NCBI RefSeq assembly: GCF_010500245.1
Contig: NZ_JAAGOX010000015.1
Location: 1-64,000 of the forward strand
Length of the DNA: 64,000 bases
Origin: Ruegeria sp. PrR005
Lineage (GTDB): Bacteria; Pseudomonadota; Alphaproteobacteria; Rhodobacterales; Rhodobacteraceae
Direction of reading: 5' to 3'
Both the position numbers and the translations under genes were made by a program. Position 1 is the stretch's first letter. Each line of letters starts with the position of its first letter. A model generated the notes under the pieces. The model worked only from the letters and a program-made list of their open reading frames with translations. It was not told the origin of the DNA and did no database searches. Below, piece by piece: positions 42,074-51,402 of this stretch.

Positions 42074-42613
42074 ATGAGCGAAAGCAAGCAGAAGGTCATA
42101 GAACGCAATCGCGCGCCTCGGGTGCAAATTGCTTATGACGTCGAACACTACGGCAGCCCCACAACGATCGAGCTTCCGTTTGTGATGGGTGTGATGGCTG
42201 ATCTCGCCGGAGAATCTGAGACACGGGAAGCCAAGAAAGCTGTCGTTGATCGGGCGTTTGTCGAAACGGATGCCGGCCGGTTTAACAAGTTCATGGAAGC
42301 GCTTGCTCCACGTGTAAAGGCCCGGGTCCCCAACAAGCTGCCTGCCGCTGAGGGCGAGGAGGCGGATGAAGAAATGTTCGTCGATCTGTCGTTCAAGAGC
42401 ATGAGCGATTTTGCCCCGGACAAGGTGGCGGAACAGGTCCCCGCACTTGCCGAATTGCTGAAGATGCGTCGACAACTCGAAGAGCTGCTCAGCTACATGG
42501 ACGGCAAGGTCGATGCCGAGAAACGAATTGCCCAATTGTTGAACAACGAACCGCTCTTGGCCCAGGTCGCTGAAGAAGCGGTCAAGACAAACGCTGGCGG
42601 AAGCGAGGACTGA
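42074..42613 (+). CDS. tssB: T6SS contractile sheath small subunit TssB (VipA)
   Basis: A 179-residue protein with RNRAPRVQIAYDVEHYGSPTTIELPFVMGVMADLAG near the start, NKFMEALAPRVKARVPNK and the helical C-terminus (VPALAELLKMRRQLEELLSYMDGK) that contacts TssC. Standard size. It lies 23 bp after tssA and just before tssC with a one-base gap. Confidence 0.96.
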   Translation: MSESKQKVIERNRAPRVQIAYDVEHYGSPTTIELPFVMGVMADLAGESETREAKKAVVDRAFVETDAGRFNKFMEALAPRVKARVPNKLPAAEGEEADEEMFVDLSFKSMSDFAPDKVAEQVPALAELLKMRRQLEELLSYMDGKVDAEKRIAQLLNNEPLLAQVAEEAVKTNAGGSED

Positions 42614-42614
42614 G

Positions 42615-44123
42615 ATGGCCGAAGAACAGAAACAAGGCGCCGCTGGCGCTGCCGAAGCCGAAGCGCTTGATCTGGGTGAATTCAGCGACCTTCTGGAGAA
42701 GGATTTCCGGGTCAAGGACAGCGAAGGCGACAAGATCAAGTCGCTGGTTCACAATCTGGCGGTTGCCGCCAAGGAGCGTTCCGGAACAGCAACGATTTCG
42801 GGTAATGCGGTCAAGTCGATCAAATCGTTGATTTCCGGTATCGACAGTCTGCTCAGCACACAGATGAACGAGATTCTGCACTGCGAAGAAGTCCGCCAGA
42901 TAGAAGGGACCTGGCGCGGGCTGCATTATCTGGTGAACAACACGGAAACGGATCAGAAGCTCAAGATAAGGGTTCTGAACATCAAGAAAGAGGACTTGGC
43001 GGACCATCTGGAAGACTACGAAGGCCAGATGTGGGACCAGTCGCCGATTTTCAAGAAGGTCTACAGCGACGAATACTCGATGTTCGGCGGCGAGCCGTTT
43101 GGCGCCATCGTCGGGGCCTACGAGTTCAGCCACAAGCCCAAGGATGTGGGCCTGTTGCGCAATCTTTCGGGGATATGTGCGTCAGCTCACGCGCCGTTCA
43201 TCGCGGCCGCCGCGCCGCAACTGTTCCGCATGGAAAGCTGGCAGGAACTGCCCAATCCGCAGGATCTGGAACAGATCGTGTCCAGCCCGGATTATGCCAG
43301 CTGGCAGTCCCTGCGCGAAAGCGAGGATGCCCGCTACATCGGTCTGACCATGCCGCGGGTCCTGGCACGCCTGCCCTATGGGGCCGATACCGTGCCGGTA
43401 AAAGGGTTCGATTTCGAAGAGCAGCTCGACGGAAAACACGATCACTACGTCTGGATGAATGCCGCGTTTGCAATGGGCGTGAACATCAACCGCAGCCACA
43501 AGCTGTATGGATGGGGCACCCAAATTCGTGGTGTCGAATCCGGTGGCACCGTTACCAACCTGCCGGTTCACACCTTCCCGACTGATGATGGATCCGTGGC
43601 GATGAAGTGCCCGACCGAGATTGCCATCGACGACCGGCGCGAGGCGGAACTGGCCAAGCTCGGCATGATGCCGATCCTCCATCGCAAGAACACCGATGTC
43701 GCGGCGTTTATCGGGGCGCACAGCCTTCAGGATGACGAAGCGCGCGCCGGTCGTCTGGTTGACCCGGACGCACAGGCGAACGAGCGGCTTTCGGCGAACC
43801 TGCCCTATCTGTTCCCGGTCAGCCGATTTGCACATTACTTGAAGGCAATCGCGCGCGACAAGGTCGGGACATTCAAGGAACGCTCGGACATGCAGGTCTG
43901 GCTTAGCGAGTGGATCAACCGCTACGTGCTGGCCAACCCCGCCATGGCCGACGACAAGGCCAAGGCCAAGCGCCCCCTCGCTGCGGCCGAGGTACAGGTG
44001 GACAGCGTCGAAGGACGACCGGGGTACTACAATGCCCGGTTCTTTCTGCGGCCCCATTACCAGCTGGAAGGTATCAACGCGAGCCTGCGGCTGGTTTCGG
44101 AGCTGCCATCTGTAAAGAGCTGA
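42615..44123 (+). CDS. tssC: T6SS contractile sheath large subunit TssC (VipB)
   Basis: A 502-residue protein. The conserved core is clear: IDSLLSTQMNEILHCEEVRQIEGTWRGLHYLV near residue 75-110, DQSPIFKKVYSDEYSMFGGEPFGAIVGAYEF, and WGTQIRGVESGGTVTNLPVHTF near 300. The C-terminus reads ARFFLRPHYQLEGINASLRLVSELPS. It forms the sheath with TssB around the Hcp tube. A 37-bp gap separates it from hcp. Confidence 0.97.
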   Translation: MAEEQKQGAAGAAEAEALDLGEFSDLLEKDFRVKDSEGDKIKSLVHNLAVAAKERSGTATISGNAVKSIKSLISGIDSLLSTQMNEILHCEEVRQIEGTWRGLHYLVNNTETDQKLKIRVLNIKKEDLADHLEDYEGQMWDQSPIFKKVYSDEYSMFGGEPFGAIVGAYEFSHKPKDVGLLRNLSGICASAHAPFIAAAAPQLFRMESWQELPNPQDLEQIVSSPDYASWQSLRESEDARYIGLTMPRVLARLPYGADTVPVKGFDFEEQLDGKHDHYVWMNAAFAMGVNINRSHKLYGWGTQIRGVESGGTVTNLPVHTFPTDDGSVAMKCPTEIAIDDRREAELAKLGMMPILHRKNTDVAAFIGAHSLQDDEARAGRLVDPDAQANERLSANLPYLFPVSRFAHYLKAIARDKVGTFKERSDMQVWLSEWINRYVLANPAMADDKAKAKRPLAAAEVQVDSVEGRPGYYNARFFLRPHYQLEGINASLRLVSELPSVKS

Positions 44124-44160
44124 TTATTTTACTCCAACTTGAGAACAGGGAGACAATACT

Positions 44161-44646
44161 ATGCCGTTGACCGGTTATCTAAAAATCCCCGACATTGATG
44201 GGGAATCCCAGCGTGCCGAGCATGAGGATGAAATTGACATCCATGATGTCGAATGGGCTATCGAACAGGCCGCCGTCGCGCAGATTGGCCGGGGTCGATC
44301 GCAGTCCCGGGCGCGAGTGGACGCACTGAAGTTCCGCAAGTTCTATGACGCGTCTTCGCCCTATCTGGCACTGGCCTGCATGCAGGCCCGGTCGTTTGAC
44401 GAAGTTGTTCTGACCGTGCGCAAGGATTCGGGAGAAGTCCATCTCGACTATCTGACCATCACGATGACGAATGTCGTCCTTTCGAGCTATCATGTTCTTG
44501 GCAATAACAGTGACCTTCACGACATGATAGAGGAACAGGGCGGCTTCTCCTTCGAGCAAGTGAACGTCAAGTATATTGTTCAGGCCGACGACCATTCGGC
44601 TGGTGACGAACACGAAATCGAATTCGACATCGCCAAGGGCGTATGA
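44161..44646 (+). CDS. hcp: T6SS inner-tube protein Hcp (TssD)
   Basis: A 161-residue Hcp1-family protein (LTGYLKIPDIDGESQ at the start, GRSQSRARVDALKFRKFYDASSPYLALACMQ and YLTITMTNVVLSSYHV). It stacks as hexameric rings to form the secreted tube. AGGGAG stands 9 nt before the ATG. No toxin extension is present. Confidence 0.95.
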   Translation: MPLTGYLKIPDIDGESQRAEHEDEIDIHDVEWAIEQAAVAQIGRGRSQSRARVDALKFRKFYDASSPYLALACMQARSFDEVVLTVRKDSGEVHLDYLTITMTNVVLSSYHVLGNNSDLHDMIEEQGGFSFEQVNVKYIVQADDHSAGDEHEIEFDIAKGV

Positions 44647-44669
44647 GTTGAAGAATCGGACGGCGGCGC

Positions 44670-45392
44670 ATGGCTGAGGCCAACGACATAAGAACGTCGA
44701 GGCACGAGGCGGTGCAACCGTCCCTCTGGGATCGGCTGGTTGACGACCTGCCGGGACTGGTTGCCGAAACAGAGGGAATGCGCGCCGAACTCGCGCGCAT
44801 TCTCGAAAGCTTGGCAGACGTCGACACATTGGTTTCTGGTGGTCCACGTGCCATTGAAAAACGGACGGACTTGCCGGAAAAGACCAGGCTTCTGCTGCAT
44901 CGCCTGCAACAGAAACTCTCGCATCGGATGCGCCTCGAGGATCGCGGGATTGTCGTTTCTGCAAATGTATTGCGCGAAGCTGTTCGCCGCGACATCGAGA
45001 TGCTGTTCAACGTCGAGCGGCTGGAAGCGGATTTCCTGATGACCGAGCGCGAAAGCCTGTCGGTCGAAACACCGGCGGCCAAGCTTGCGCGTTTTCCAGA
45101 GGTCCGGCGCAGCGTGTTGAATTTCGGTGTTCCATCTTTCGCGGGACGAATGTCGGGTACGGATTTCGACAAGGACGCGTTGGCCCGGGAAATCCGAGAA
45201 GTGCTTCAGGTGTACGAACCACGGCTGCGAAAGGAGAGTATCAAGGTCAAAGTCAAAGTCGGTGACAAGACCGGAATGCGCATAGATGTAGACGGCATCT
45301 TGATGCTGTCCCCCGTCCCCGAGAGATTGAGGTTGTCGACAACAGTGGATCTGGACAACGGGCAGGCGCGGACCCAGCTTGAGGATATGTGA
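44670..45392 (+). CDS. tssE: T6SS baseplate protein TssE (gp25-like), with an internal insertion
   Basis: A 240-residue protein; the gp25 lysozyme-like fold of the baseplate is recognised by ANVLREAVRRDIEMLFNVERLE and RFPEVRRSVLNFGVPSFAG. TssE is normally about 140-180 residues. The extra length is mainly a helical segment of about 70 residues between SLWDRLVDD and VLREAVRRD (roughly residues 25-90). It overlaps tssF by one base. Assignment rests on the core motif and on its place between hcp and tssF. Confidence 0.88.
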   Translation: MAEANDIRTSRHEAVQPSLWDRLVDDLPGLVAETEGMRAELARILESLADVDTLVSGGPRAIEKRTDLPEKTRLLLHRLQQKLSHRMRLEDRGIVVSANVLREAVRRDIEMLFNVERLEADFLMTERESLSVETPAAKLARFPEVRRSVLNFGVPSFAGRMSGTDFDKDALAREIREVLQVYEPRLRKESIKVKVKVGDKTGMRIDVDGILMLSPVPERLRLSTTVDLDNGQARTQLEDM

Positions 45393-47272
45393 TGGATCAG
45401 GCGTTCCTGGAATATTATGAGGAAGAGCTGATCCAGCTGAGAGCCCTGGCACAGGAATTCTCGGCCCTGCATCCAAACGTGGCGCGTAACCTGTCCTTGG
45501 ACAGCGTACCTTGCCCCGACCCATATGTTGAACGCCTGCTCGAAGGGGTCGCCTTTCTGGCGGCGCGAACACGTCTGAAGGTCGATGGTGAAGCGAGCCG
45601 GTATGTGCGCAATCTGTTGGACATGCTCTATCCGGATTTGGCCGGACCGGGGCCGGCCATGTCGATGGCGCAATTGAATCCCGGACCGCAAGTGGAAAGC
45701 ATGCTTGGCGGTCACAAGGTCAAGCGCGGTACGCGGCTTGTTGCCGGTCTGAAACCGGGCCTCAGCACCCGCGCCGTCTACACAACCGCACAAGACATTC
45801 ATCTGTGGCCCATCAAGATCAAATCCGCTCGGTACCTTCAGGATCCCGGCGCCTTGTCCGAAGCGGGCGTGCCCGAAGGATTGACCCGGTCGGCTGCCGC
45901 GGGCATCAGGCTGGTGTTGACCAGAACCGGCCCGGGTCCACTGTCGGACCTGGCCCTAGATCGTTTGGATCTTTACTTCGGTTCGGCCGGACGAGGAACG
46001 CAGCTGTTTGACGCAATCTTTGGATTTGGTGGGCCGGTAGTTTCCCGACCAGCGCGGCCCGGTGCGACGTTCACCAAATGCGAACCACCCGCGATGGTAG
46101 GTGTTTCCGACGAGCAGGCACTATTGCCACGCGTCCGGCCCGCGTTCGAAGGATACCGGTTGCTCAGGGAATACTTCCTGATGCCTGAAAGGTTTCTAGG
46201 CCTGACATTGTCAGGACTCTCGCCAACGGTCCGGATGGCGAAAGAAACCGATGTTGAAGTGGTTTTGCTTTTGAACGAACCGTTCGACAATTTGCGGGAT
46301 CTCGTGGCAGATGATTTCCGCCTCTTTGTCGCGCCGCTCGTCAATTTGTTCGAACACGAATGCAATCTGGTTGGTCTAGATGCCTATCGGCCCGCACATA
46401 TCGTCCATGCGGATCGCACACGGCCTCGGGATTTCGAAATCTACAGGCTTTTGCGAGTTGAAGATGCCGATATCGACGGTCCCGAAGCTGTTGTCCCGCC
46501 ACTGTTCTCTTTCGAGGACAAGGCTGATAGCGGCTATGTCTACACCACTGACCGGCGGCCTCGGCGCCCTGGCGATGACGAGATCAGGCGTGGTCAGACC
46601 CGGACCAGCTATACTGGTGACGATCTTTTCATTTCGGTCGCCCGGCCGGCCGGTGCGCGTGCTGGGGCATCCCGGCCGACCCGGTTGGATATTCGGGCGC
46701 TTTGCACCAATCGCGATCTGCCGATACTGGATGACACTCCGGTCCTGACCCTTGAAACCGGTGACCCGGTCGGAAGCGTCAATTTGCTGCAACCGTTTCG
46801 TCGGCCACGCCCCTCGCTTCGCAGCGCGCGCCCGGGAGGGCCTGGCGGTGAGGAGCGGATGAACGATCTGATTTGGCGTTGGATTGCTCAACTGAACATG
46901 GGCTTTGTTTCACTGGCCGAAGACAGCGCAGGCGCCGAACCGTTGCGGGCGATGATAAACTTGTACGCAGACCGGGGCGACCCGGTGCTGGCCCGGCATG
47001 GGCGCTCGATCGCTGCATTGAGATCGCGACCGCTGATCGAGCGGTTGCAGGTGCCCGGGCCGATTTGCTTCGGCAATGGAATGGAGATCACGCTTGATGT
47101 CGACGAAAGCCAGCTTTCCGGGGGGAGCTCACTTTTGTTGTCAGCGCTGCTGGCCCAGATTCTGACCCGGGCCGCTGCTACGAACTCCTTTGTCCGGACA
47201 AAAACCCGGCTGCTGCAACAACAACAGGAGGTGACATGGCCGATGAAGCCGGGCAGCCGGGTTCTGATCTGA
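45392..47272 (+). CDS. tssF: T6SS baseplate protein TssF
   Basis: A 626-residue protein with the VasA/ImpG signature from the start (FLEYYEEELIQLRALAQEFSALHPNVARNL), DPYVERLLEGVAFLAARTRLKVD and PGTxxxA-type stretches. It forms the baseplate wedge with TssG, TssE and TssK. The ATG at 45392 overlaps the tssE stop; the in-frame GTG one codon upstream is an alternative. Its last 37 bases overlap the tssG start. Confidence 0.95.
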   Translation: MDQAFLEYYEEELIQLRALAQEFSALHPNVARNLSLDSVPCPDPYVERLLEGVAFLAARTRLKVDGEASRYVRNLLDMLYPDLAGPGPAMSMAQLNPGPQVESMLGGHKVKRGTRLVAGLKPGLSTRAVYTTAQDIHLWPIKIKSARYLQDPGALSEAGVPEGLTRSAAAGIRLVLTRTGPGPLSDLALDRLDLYFGSAGRGTQLFDAIFGFGGPVVSRPARPGATFTKCEPPAMVGVSDEQALLPRVRPAFEGYRLLREYFLMPERFLGLTLSGLSPTVRMAKETDVEVVLLLNEPFDNLRDLVADDFRLFVAPLVNLFEHECNLVGLDAYRPAHIVHADRTRPRDFEIYRLLRVEDADIDGPEAVVPPLFSFEDKADSGYVYTTDRRPRRPGDDEIRRGQTRTSYTGDDLFISVARPAGARAGASRPTRLDIRALCTNRDLPILDDTPVLTLETGDPVGSVNLLQPFRRPRPSLRSARPGGPGGEERMNDLIWRWIAQLNMGFVSLAEDSAGAEPLRAMINLYADRGDPVLARHGRSIAALRSRPLIERLQVPGPICFGNGMEITLDVDESQLSGGSSLLLSALLAQILTRAAATNSFVRTKTRLLQQQQEVTWPMKPGSRVLI

Positions 47273-48285
47273 CCAGGCAAGCCGAAACTGTGCGTCAAAT
47301 GAACTTCTTCCAGCTGCTGCGCCTGCTGGAACGGGATGGCGCACGGTTTGGCAGGGCGGGTGGTCCCGGGACCGAGCCCGCGCGGCTTGGTCAGTCTCCG
47401 CGCCTGGTGTTTGCAGCGTCTGATGTGGCGGAGATGGTGCCGGGAACGGCGGAAAAGCCGCCCCAGGTTGCCGTCAATGTCCTTGGGTTGATTGGCCCTG
47501 AAGGCCCGTTGCCGCTTCATCTCACACGCTGGATCATGGAGCGGATGTCCAATCGCTGGTTCGCAGGCGATACCGCGGGTGCAACCGCGGATACGTCGTT
47601 CCTGAACTTCATCAACTTGCTGCAACACCGTCACATCGCCCTTTTCTGGCGCGCCTGGGCGGATGCACGGGCGGATGTTCAGGTGGGCCACACCGGCGGT
47701 GGCAATGTCAGCGCCATGATGCGGGCGCTGGCGGGTATAGGCCTTCCCGGAACGCCCAGTGGAGACGGTCGTCTGGACAACGGAAAACTGCGGCAGGCGA
47801 CGGCACTTGTGCAACAAGTCCAAAGCCCCGGTCGACTGGCGGCTTTCCTGTCCACGGTTCTGGAACTGCCGGTGGCCGTGCGTGAGTTCGTGGGCCATTG
47901 GATCGTCTTGCCGGATCATCTTCAGACAAGGTTGGGAACCGCCCATTCCGGCCTTGGACAAGGTGCCGTCGCCGGAGCGCGGGTTTTCGACCGCCAGTCC
48001 CGGGCCGAAATCCGAATTGGGCCGCTGACGCTTCCTGAGTTCTCTGCCTTTCTGGACGATGCCGCCACATGGCGGCGCTTACAGCACGCAGTGGTGTTCG
48101 CCCATGGAAAAGCCATCGAATTTGATCTGCGTTTGATCCTGGCAGCGGGCGAGGTTCCCGCGGCGCGGCTCGGGACCTCGCGTTTGGGGCGGACATCGTG
48201 GTTGTCACCTGATGAAAGCCAAGGCGCGGAGGATATGTGTTTTGTCCATTTCACCGCCCGTGACCGGCAGAGGGCTTCGGCATGA
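47236..48285 (+). CDS. tssG: T6SS baseplate protein TssG
   Basis: A 349-residue VasB/ImpH family protein (MNFFQLLRLLERDG, RLGQSPRLVFAASDVAEM, INVLGLIGPEGPLPLHLTRWI-like start, LNFINLLQHRHIALFWRAWADA, REFVGHWIVLP). It starts inside tssF with AGGAGG 5 nt before the ATG (47236), a coupled arrangement that sets the protein ratio. The last bases overlap the TagH start by 4 bp. Confidence 0.95.
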   Translation: MADEAGQPGSDLTRQAETVRQMNFFQLLRLLERDGARFGRAGGPGTEPARLGQSPRLVFAASDVAEMVPGTAEKPPQVAVNVLGLIGPEGPLPLHLTRWIMERMSNRWFAGDTAGATADTSFLNFINLLQHRHIALFWRAWADARADVQVGHTGGGNVSAMMRALAGIGLPGTPSGDGRLDNGKLRQATALVQQVQSPGRLAAFLSTVLELPVAVREFVGHWIVLPDHLQTRLGTAHSGLGQGAVAGARVFDRQSRAEIRIGPLTLPEFSAFLDDAATWRRLQHAVVFAHGKAIEFDLRLILAAGEVPAARLGTSRLGRTSWLSPDESQGAEDMCFVHFTARDRQRASA

Positions 48286-49586
48286 TGTTGCGACTGGTTC
48301 TGGAAAACGCGCCAAGACCGCAGGAGTTCACGGAGATCCCGTATTCTGGCGGGCAAGTGATCATCGGGCGCAGTGACGAAGCCGACTGGCGTCTTGAAGA
48401 TCCGGACATGTTCGTGTCCCGGCGTCATGCGATCCTGAGTGAAGAGAACGGTACTGTCATGGTGACCGATGCATCGAGTGGGGGGCTGTATATAGACAAC
48501 TCGGCCAATCCGCTGGGTGCGGGCAACTCTGTGCCATTGGATCAAGGCATGCGCTTGCGTCTGGGTGATTTTGTGTTCCGTGTCGAGACGTCCTTGGGCG
48601 AGAGCGCTGCGGCCAAACCGGCACCGCCCGACAGTCCATTCGATTTTGGTGCAGTTGAAAAGGTCGAAGAACCTGTTGCGCGGCCCGAAAGTCTGCCGGA
48701 TCCGTTTGGCATGCGCCGCGAAGACCGCTTTTCCGTGCGTCGGGAAACTCCGGCAGCGCCGCGCCCATTTGCGCAGGAAGATCCGTTCGGAATGGACATG
48801 CGAAAGGCGCAGCAGGCGCCCAAAGCGGATGATCTGCCATCAAGTTCGCCACCAAAGCGCGGTGGTTACTTTGACACACCTGCACCTGCGCCCAAACCTG
48901 TGGAACCGGTGGTGACCCCGGATCCGGTAAAACCGGCGCCACCCGCTGAGCGGCTTGTTTCGGACCACAAGAGCGAGCCCAGCCTGCCGCAAGTAAACAC
49001 CGGAGATGCGGACATGATCCGGGCCGCGCTCTATCGCGGCCTAGGTCTTGACCCGGATCTGGTTCCAGTGGGCGATCTGGCCGTCGAGGTTGAAGAGGTC
49101 GGTTCCCGTCTCCGCGAACTGGTCGACGGGCTGATGCTGCTGCTGCGCACGCGGGCGCAAGAAAAACAAAAGGTGCGCGTGGCGCAAACCCTGATTTCCA
49201 ACGCCGACGTCAACCCGTTAAAGTTCCTGGCATCGACGGACGAAGCCGTCGCTGCGCTGATCCATCCGCGCGGTGCCGGGTATCTGCCGCCCGGCAGGGC
49301 TGTGGCAGAGGCTTACAGCGACCTTGTGGATCATCAGCTAAGGACCTGGACGGCGCTGCAAACATCGCTGAGGCGGATGATCGACAGGTTTGATCCCGAA
49401 GAGATCGAGAAGGACCTGGACGAAACCGGTCTGTTGGAAAAGCTGATCGCAGGTGGGCGCAGCGCCAAGATGTGGCAACTCTACCAGGATCGGTATCGCG
49501 AAATCGCGCGATCTGCCGAAGAGCAGTTTCTTGGAGAAATCGGGCAGGATTTCAGAGACGCTTATGAAAACCAACGGAGGAACTGA
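48282..49586 (+). CDS. tagH: FHA-domain T6SS regulator TagH
   Basis: A 434-residue protein. Residues 1-100 form a forkhead-associated domain (GGQVIIGRSDEADWRLEDPDMFVSRRHAIL, SSGGLYIDN), which binds phosphothreonine. The middle (100-235) is proline-rich. The C-terminal part (235-434, LYRGLGLDPDLV, LRELVDGLMLLLRTRAQEKQKV) is the T6SS-FHA-specific domain. It is the likely substrate and reader of the PpkA-like kinase encoded at 26.9 kb and the PppA-like phosphatase at 62.4 kb. Confidence 0.94.
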   Translation: MMLRLVLENAPRPQEFTEIPYSGGQVIIGRSDEADWRLEDPDMFVSRRHAILSEENGTVMVTDASSGGLYIDNSANPLGAGNSVPLDQGMRLRLGDFVFRVETSLGESAAAKPAPPDSPFDFGAVEKVEEPVARPESLPDPFGMRREDRFSVRRETPAAPRPFAQEDPFGMDMRKAQQAPKADDLPSSSPPKRGGYFDTPAPAPKPVEPVVTPDPVKPAPPAERLVSDHKSEPSLPQVNTGDADMIRAALYRGLGLDPDLVPVGDLAVEVEEVGSRLRELVDGLMLLLRTRAQEKQKVRVAQTLISNADVNPLKFLASTDEAVAALIHPRGAGYLPPGRAVAEAYSDLVDHQLRTWTALQTSLRRMIDRFDPEEIEKDLDETGLLEKLIAGGRSAKMWQLYQDRYREIARSAEEQFLGEIGQDFRDAYENQRRN

Positions 49587-49587
49587 C

Positions 49588-50040
49588 ATGGCACTTGCAC
49601 GCAGAGAATTCGTGATATTGGGCGGTATAACCGCTGCGGTTGGACTTTCGGGATGTCTGGGCCCTTCGGCTGCGAACCTGACGGTAAAAGCTGTCGGAAC
49701 ACCTGGCATGAACCCGGGCCCCGACGGCGCGGATCGGCCGCTGACCCTGACAATCGTACAGATGACCGGCACAGGGGCCTTTGACAGCGCGGACTATTTT
49801 GCGTTGCAGAACCCCTCGGCCGCGCTTGGCACCGATTTCGTACGCGCGGATCAGATCGTCGTTTCGGGGGCGACCCCGGTGACCAAGGTCATTTCCGTTC
49901 AGCCGGGGGTTGCTGCAATCGGCGTGGTTGCCGGGTTCCGCTCTCCGGCGGGTAAATCGTTTCGAAGCCGCGTCCCGGCCCCAAAAAGCAGTGGTGGCAT
50001 GACCATCACGGTCGGCTCCAGCGGGATTTCTGTGGCCTGA
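49588..50040 (+). CDS. tssJ: T6SS outer-membrane lipoprotein TssJ
   Basis: A 150-residue lipoprotein with lipobox LSGC at residue 20-23. It anchors the TssL/TssM trans-envelope complex to the outer membrane. The signal peptide has paired arginines followed by EFVILGG (ARREFVILGG), resembling a Tat signal, unusual for TssJ. ACGGAGG stands 7 nt before the ATG at 49588. Confidence 0.9.
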   Translation: MALARREFVILGGITAAVGLSGCLGPSAANLTVKAVGTPGMNPGPDGADRPLTLTIVQMTGTGAFDSADYFALQNPSAALGTDFVRADQIVVSGATPVTKVISVQPGVAAIGVVAGFRSPAGKSFRSRVPAPKSSGGMTITVGSSGISVA

Positions 50041-50063
50041 AGACAAAGAAGGGAACGGCAGGC

Positions 50064-51398
50064 ATGTCGAATTCGAACAGGGTGGTTTGGTCCGAGGGGT
50101 TGTTTCTCAGGACCCAGCACTTTCAACAACAAGATCGACATGGCGAATGGCTGGTCCGGGCAGCACTCGGGGCCATGCCGCGGCAAGGCTTCGGTTTCAC
50201 GAAACTGGAGCTTGACCCAGCCGCCCTTTCGGCGGGTATGGTCAGCCTCTTGTCGGCGCAGGGCGTCTTTCCCGACGGAACGGTGTTTTCCCTGCCTGAA
50301 ACAACTGCCGACGTGGAACCAATGCCGGTGACTGCCGGAATGAAATCCGGCCTTGTTTCCCTTGCAATTCCGGCGGAACGGACCGGGGCGGCGCAAATCG
50401 ACCCGGCCCACGCCGCCCCGTCAGGGGCGCGATATCGCGGCGAGATCCACGAAGCGCGAGATGTGATCCGCGACGGGGCTGACCCCGCCGAGATCGAGAC
50501 CGCGCGGCTGGCACCGCGTTTGCTGCGCCCTGAAGAAGAAACCAAGGGATTCGTTGTGCTTCCGATCGCCCGCATCGAAGGGTTGGGTGCCGACGGTGGG
50601 GTGGCCCTTGTGCCTGGGTTCTTGCCGCCGGCTCTGCGGTTGTCGGCGGTTTCGTGGTATCGCGATTTCTTGCGAGAGCTGGTGACTGGCCTTGATCGCA
50701 TCGCCGAAGCCCATGCCAGCTTGGTTGTCGGTGGGGCAGGGGCCTCGATGGAGAACCTGTTGATCCTGGAACTGTCAAACTCGGCGCGACCCAAGATCGC
50801 CCACCTGCTGGGCCAGAACGATATTCATCCCTCCGAGCTATACTGCGAGCTTGCGGAATTGGCGGGGCGAATGTCGACCTATGGTGCCTCCGCACGGCGC
50901 ATGGCCGTGCTGCCAGAATACGACCATATCGACCCACAGCCCGCCTTTGACGAGCTGGCAAACACGCTCCGCTCGCTGGTTTTGTCCTTGCGGCATGTCG
51001 AGCCCAAGACAAGGGCGCTGAGGGTTGCGCGCCACTCGGACAATATCTGGACCGTCAGGATCGATAATCCCGAGATACTGAGCTCGTCCCGGATTGTCCT
51101 CCGGATCGGTGGCGACATGTCCGAGGCGATGCTGCGCAAGATATTCGTCGATCAGGCAACGGTTGGGGCGGCAGACGAGTTTGACGCGCTCTGGAAATCA
51201 CGCTTGCCCGGTATCCCCTTGCGACCACTGCATTCGCAACCGCGTGAAATTCCATATGACGGCGAGCGCCTCTGCCTGGAACTGGATCGCGGGTCTGAAC
51301 ACTGGGCAGCGCTGCGCGATGCGCCTGGTTTTGTGCTTGGGGTGGCCGGAAAGCTGGACCGCGAGCCGGAAATCGACTGCTATGCCGTAACACGGTGA
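50064..51398 (+). CDS. tssK: T6SS baseplate-membrane connector TssK
   Basis: A 444-residue protein with the VasE/ImpJ start (NRVVWSEGLFLRTQHFQQQDR) and the TssK helical middle (RIAEAHASLVVGGAGASMENLLILELSNSARPKIAHL, HPSELYCELAELAGRM). It links the baseplate to the membrane complex. It starts 23 bp after tssJ. Confidence 0.95.
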   Translation: MSNSNRVVWSEGLFLRTQHFQQQDRHGEWLVRAALGAMPRQGFGFTKLELDPAALSAGMVSLLSAQGVFPDGTVFSLPETTADVEPMPVTAGMKSGLVSLAIPAERTGAAQIDPAHAAPSGARYRGEIHEARDVIRDGADPAEIETARLAPRLLRPEEETKGFVVLPIARIEGLGADGGVALVPGFLPPALRLSAVSWYRDFLRELVTGLDRIAEAHASLVVGGAGASMENLLILELSNSARPKIAHLLGQNDIHPSELYCELAELAGRMSTYGASARRMAVLPEYDHIDPQPAFDELANTLRSLVLSLRHVEPKTRALRVARHSDNIWTVRIDNPEILSSSRIVLRIGGDMSEAMLRKIFVDQATVGAADEFDALWKSRLPGIPLRPLHSQPREIPYDGERLCLELDRGSEHWAALRDAPGFVLGVAGKLDREPEIDCYAVTR

Positions 51399-51402
51399 GA
51401 AT

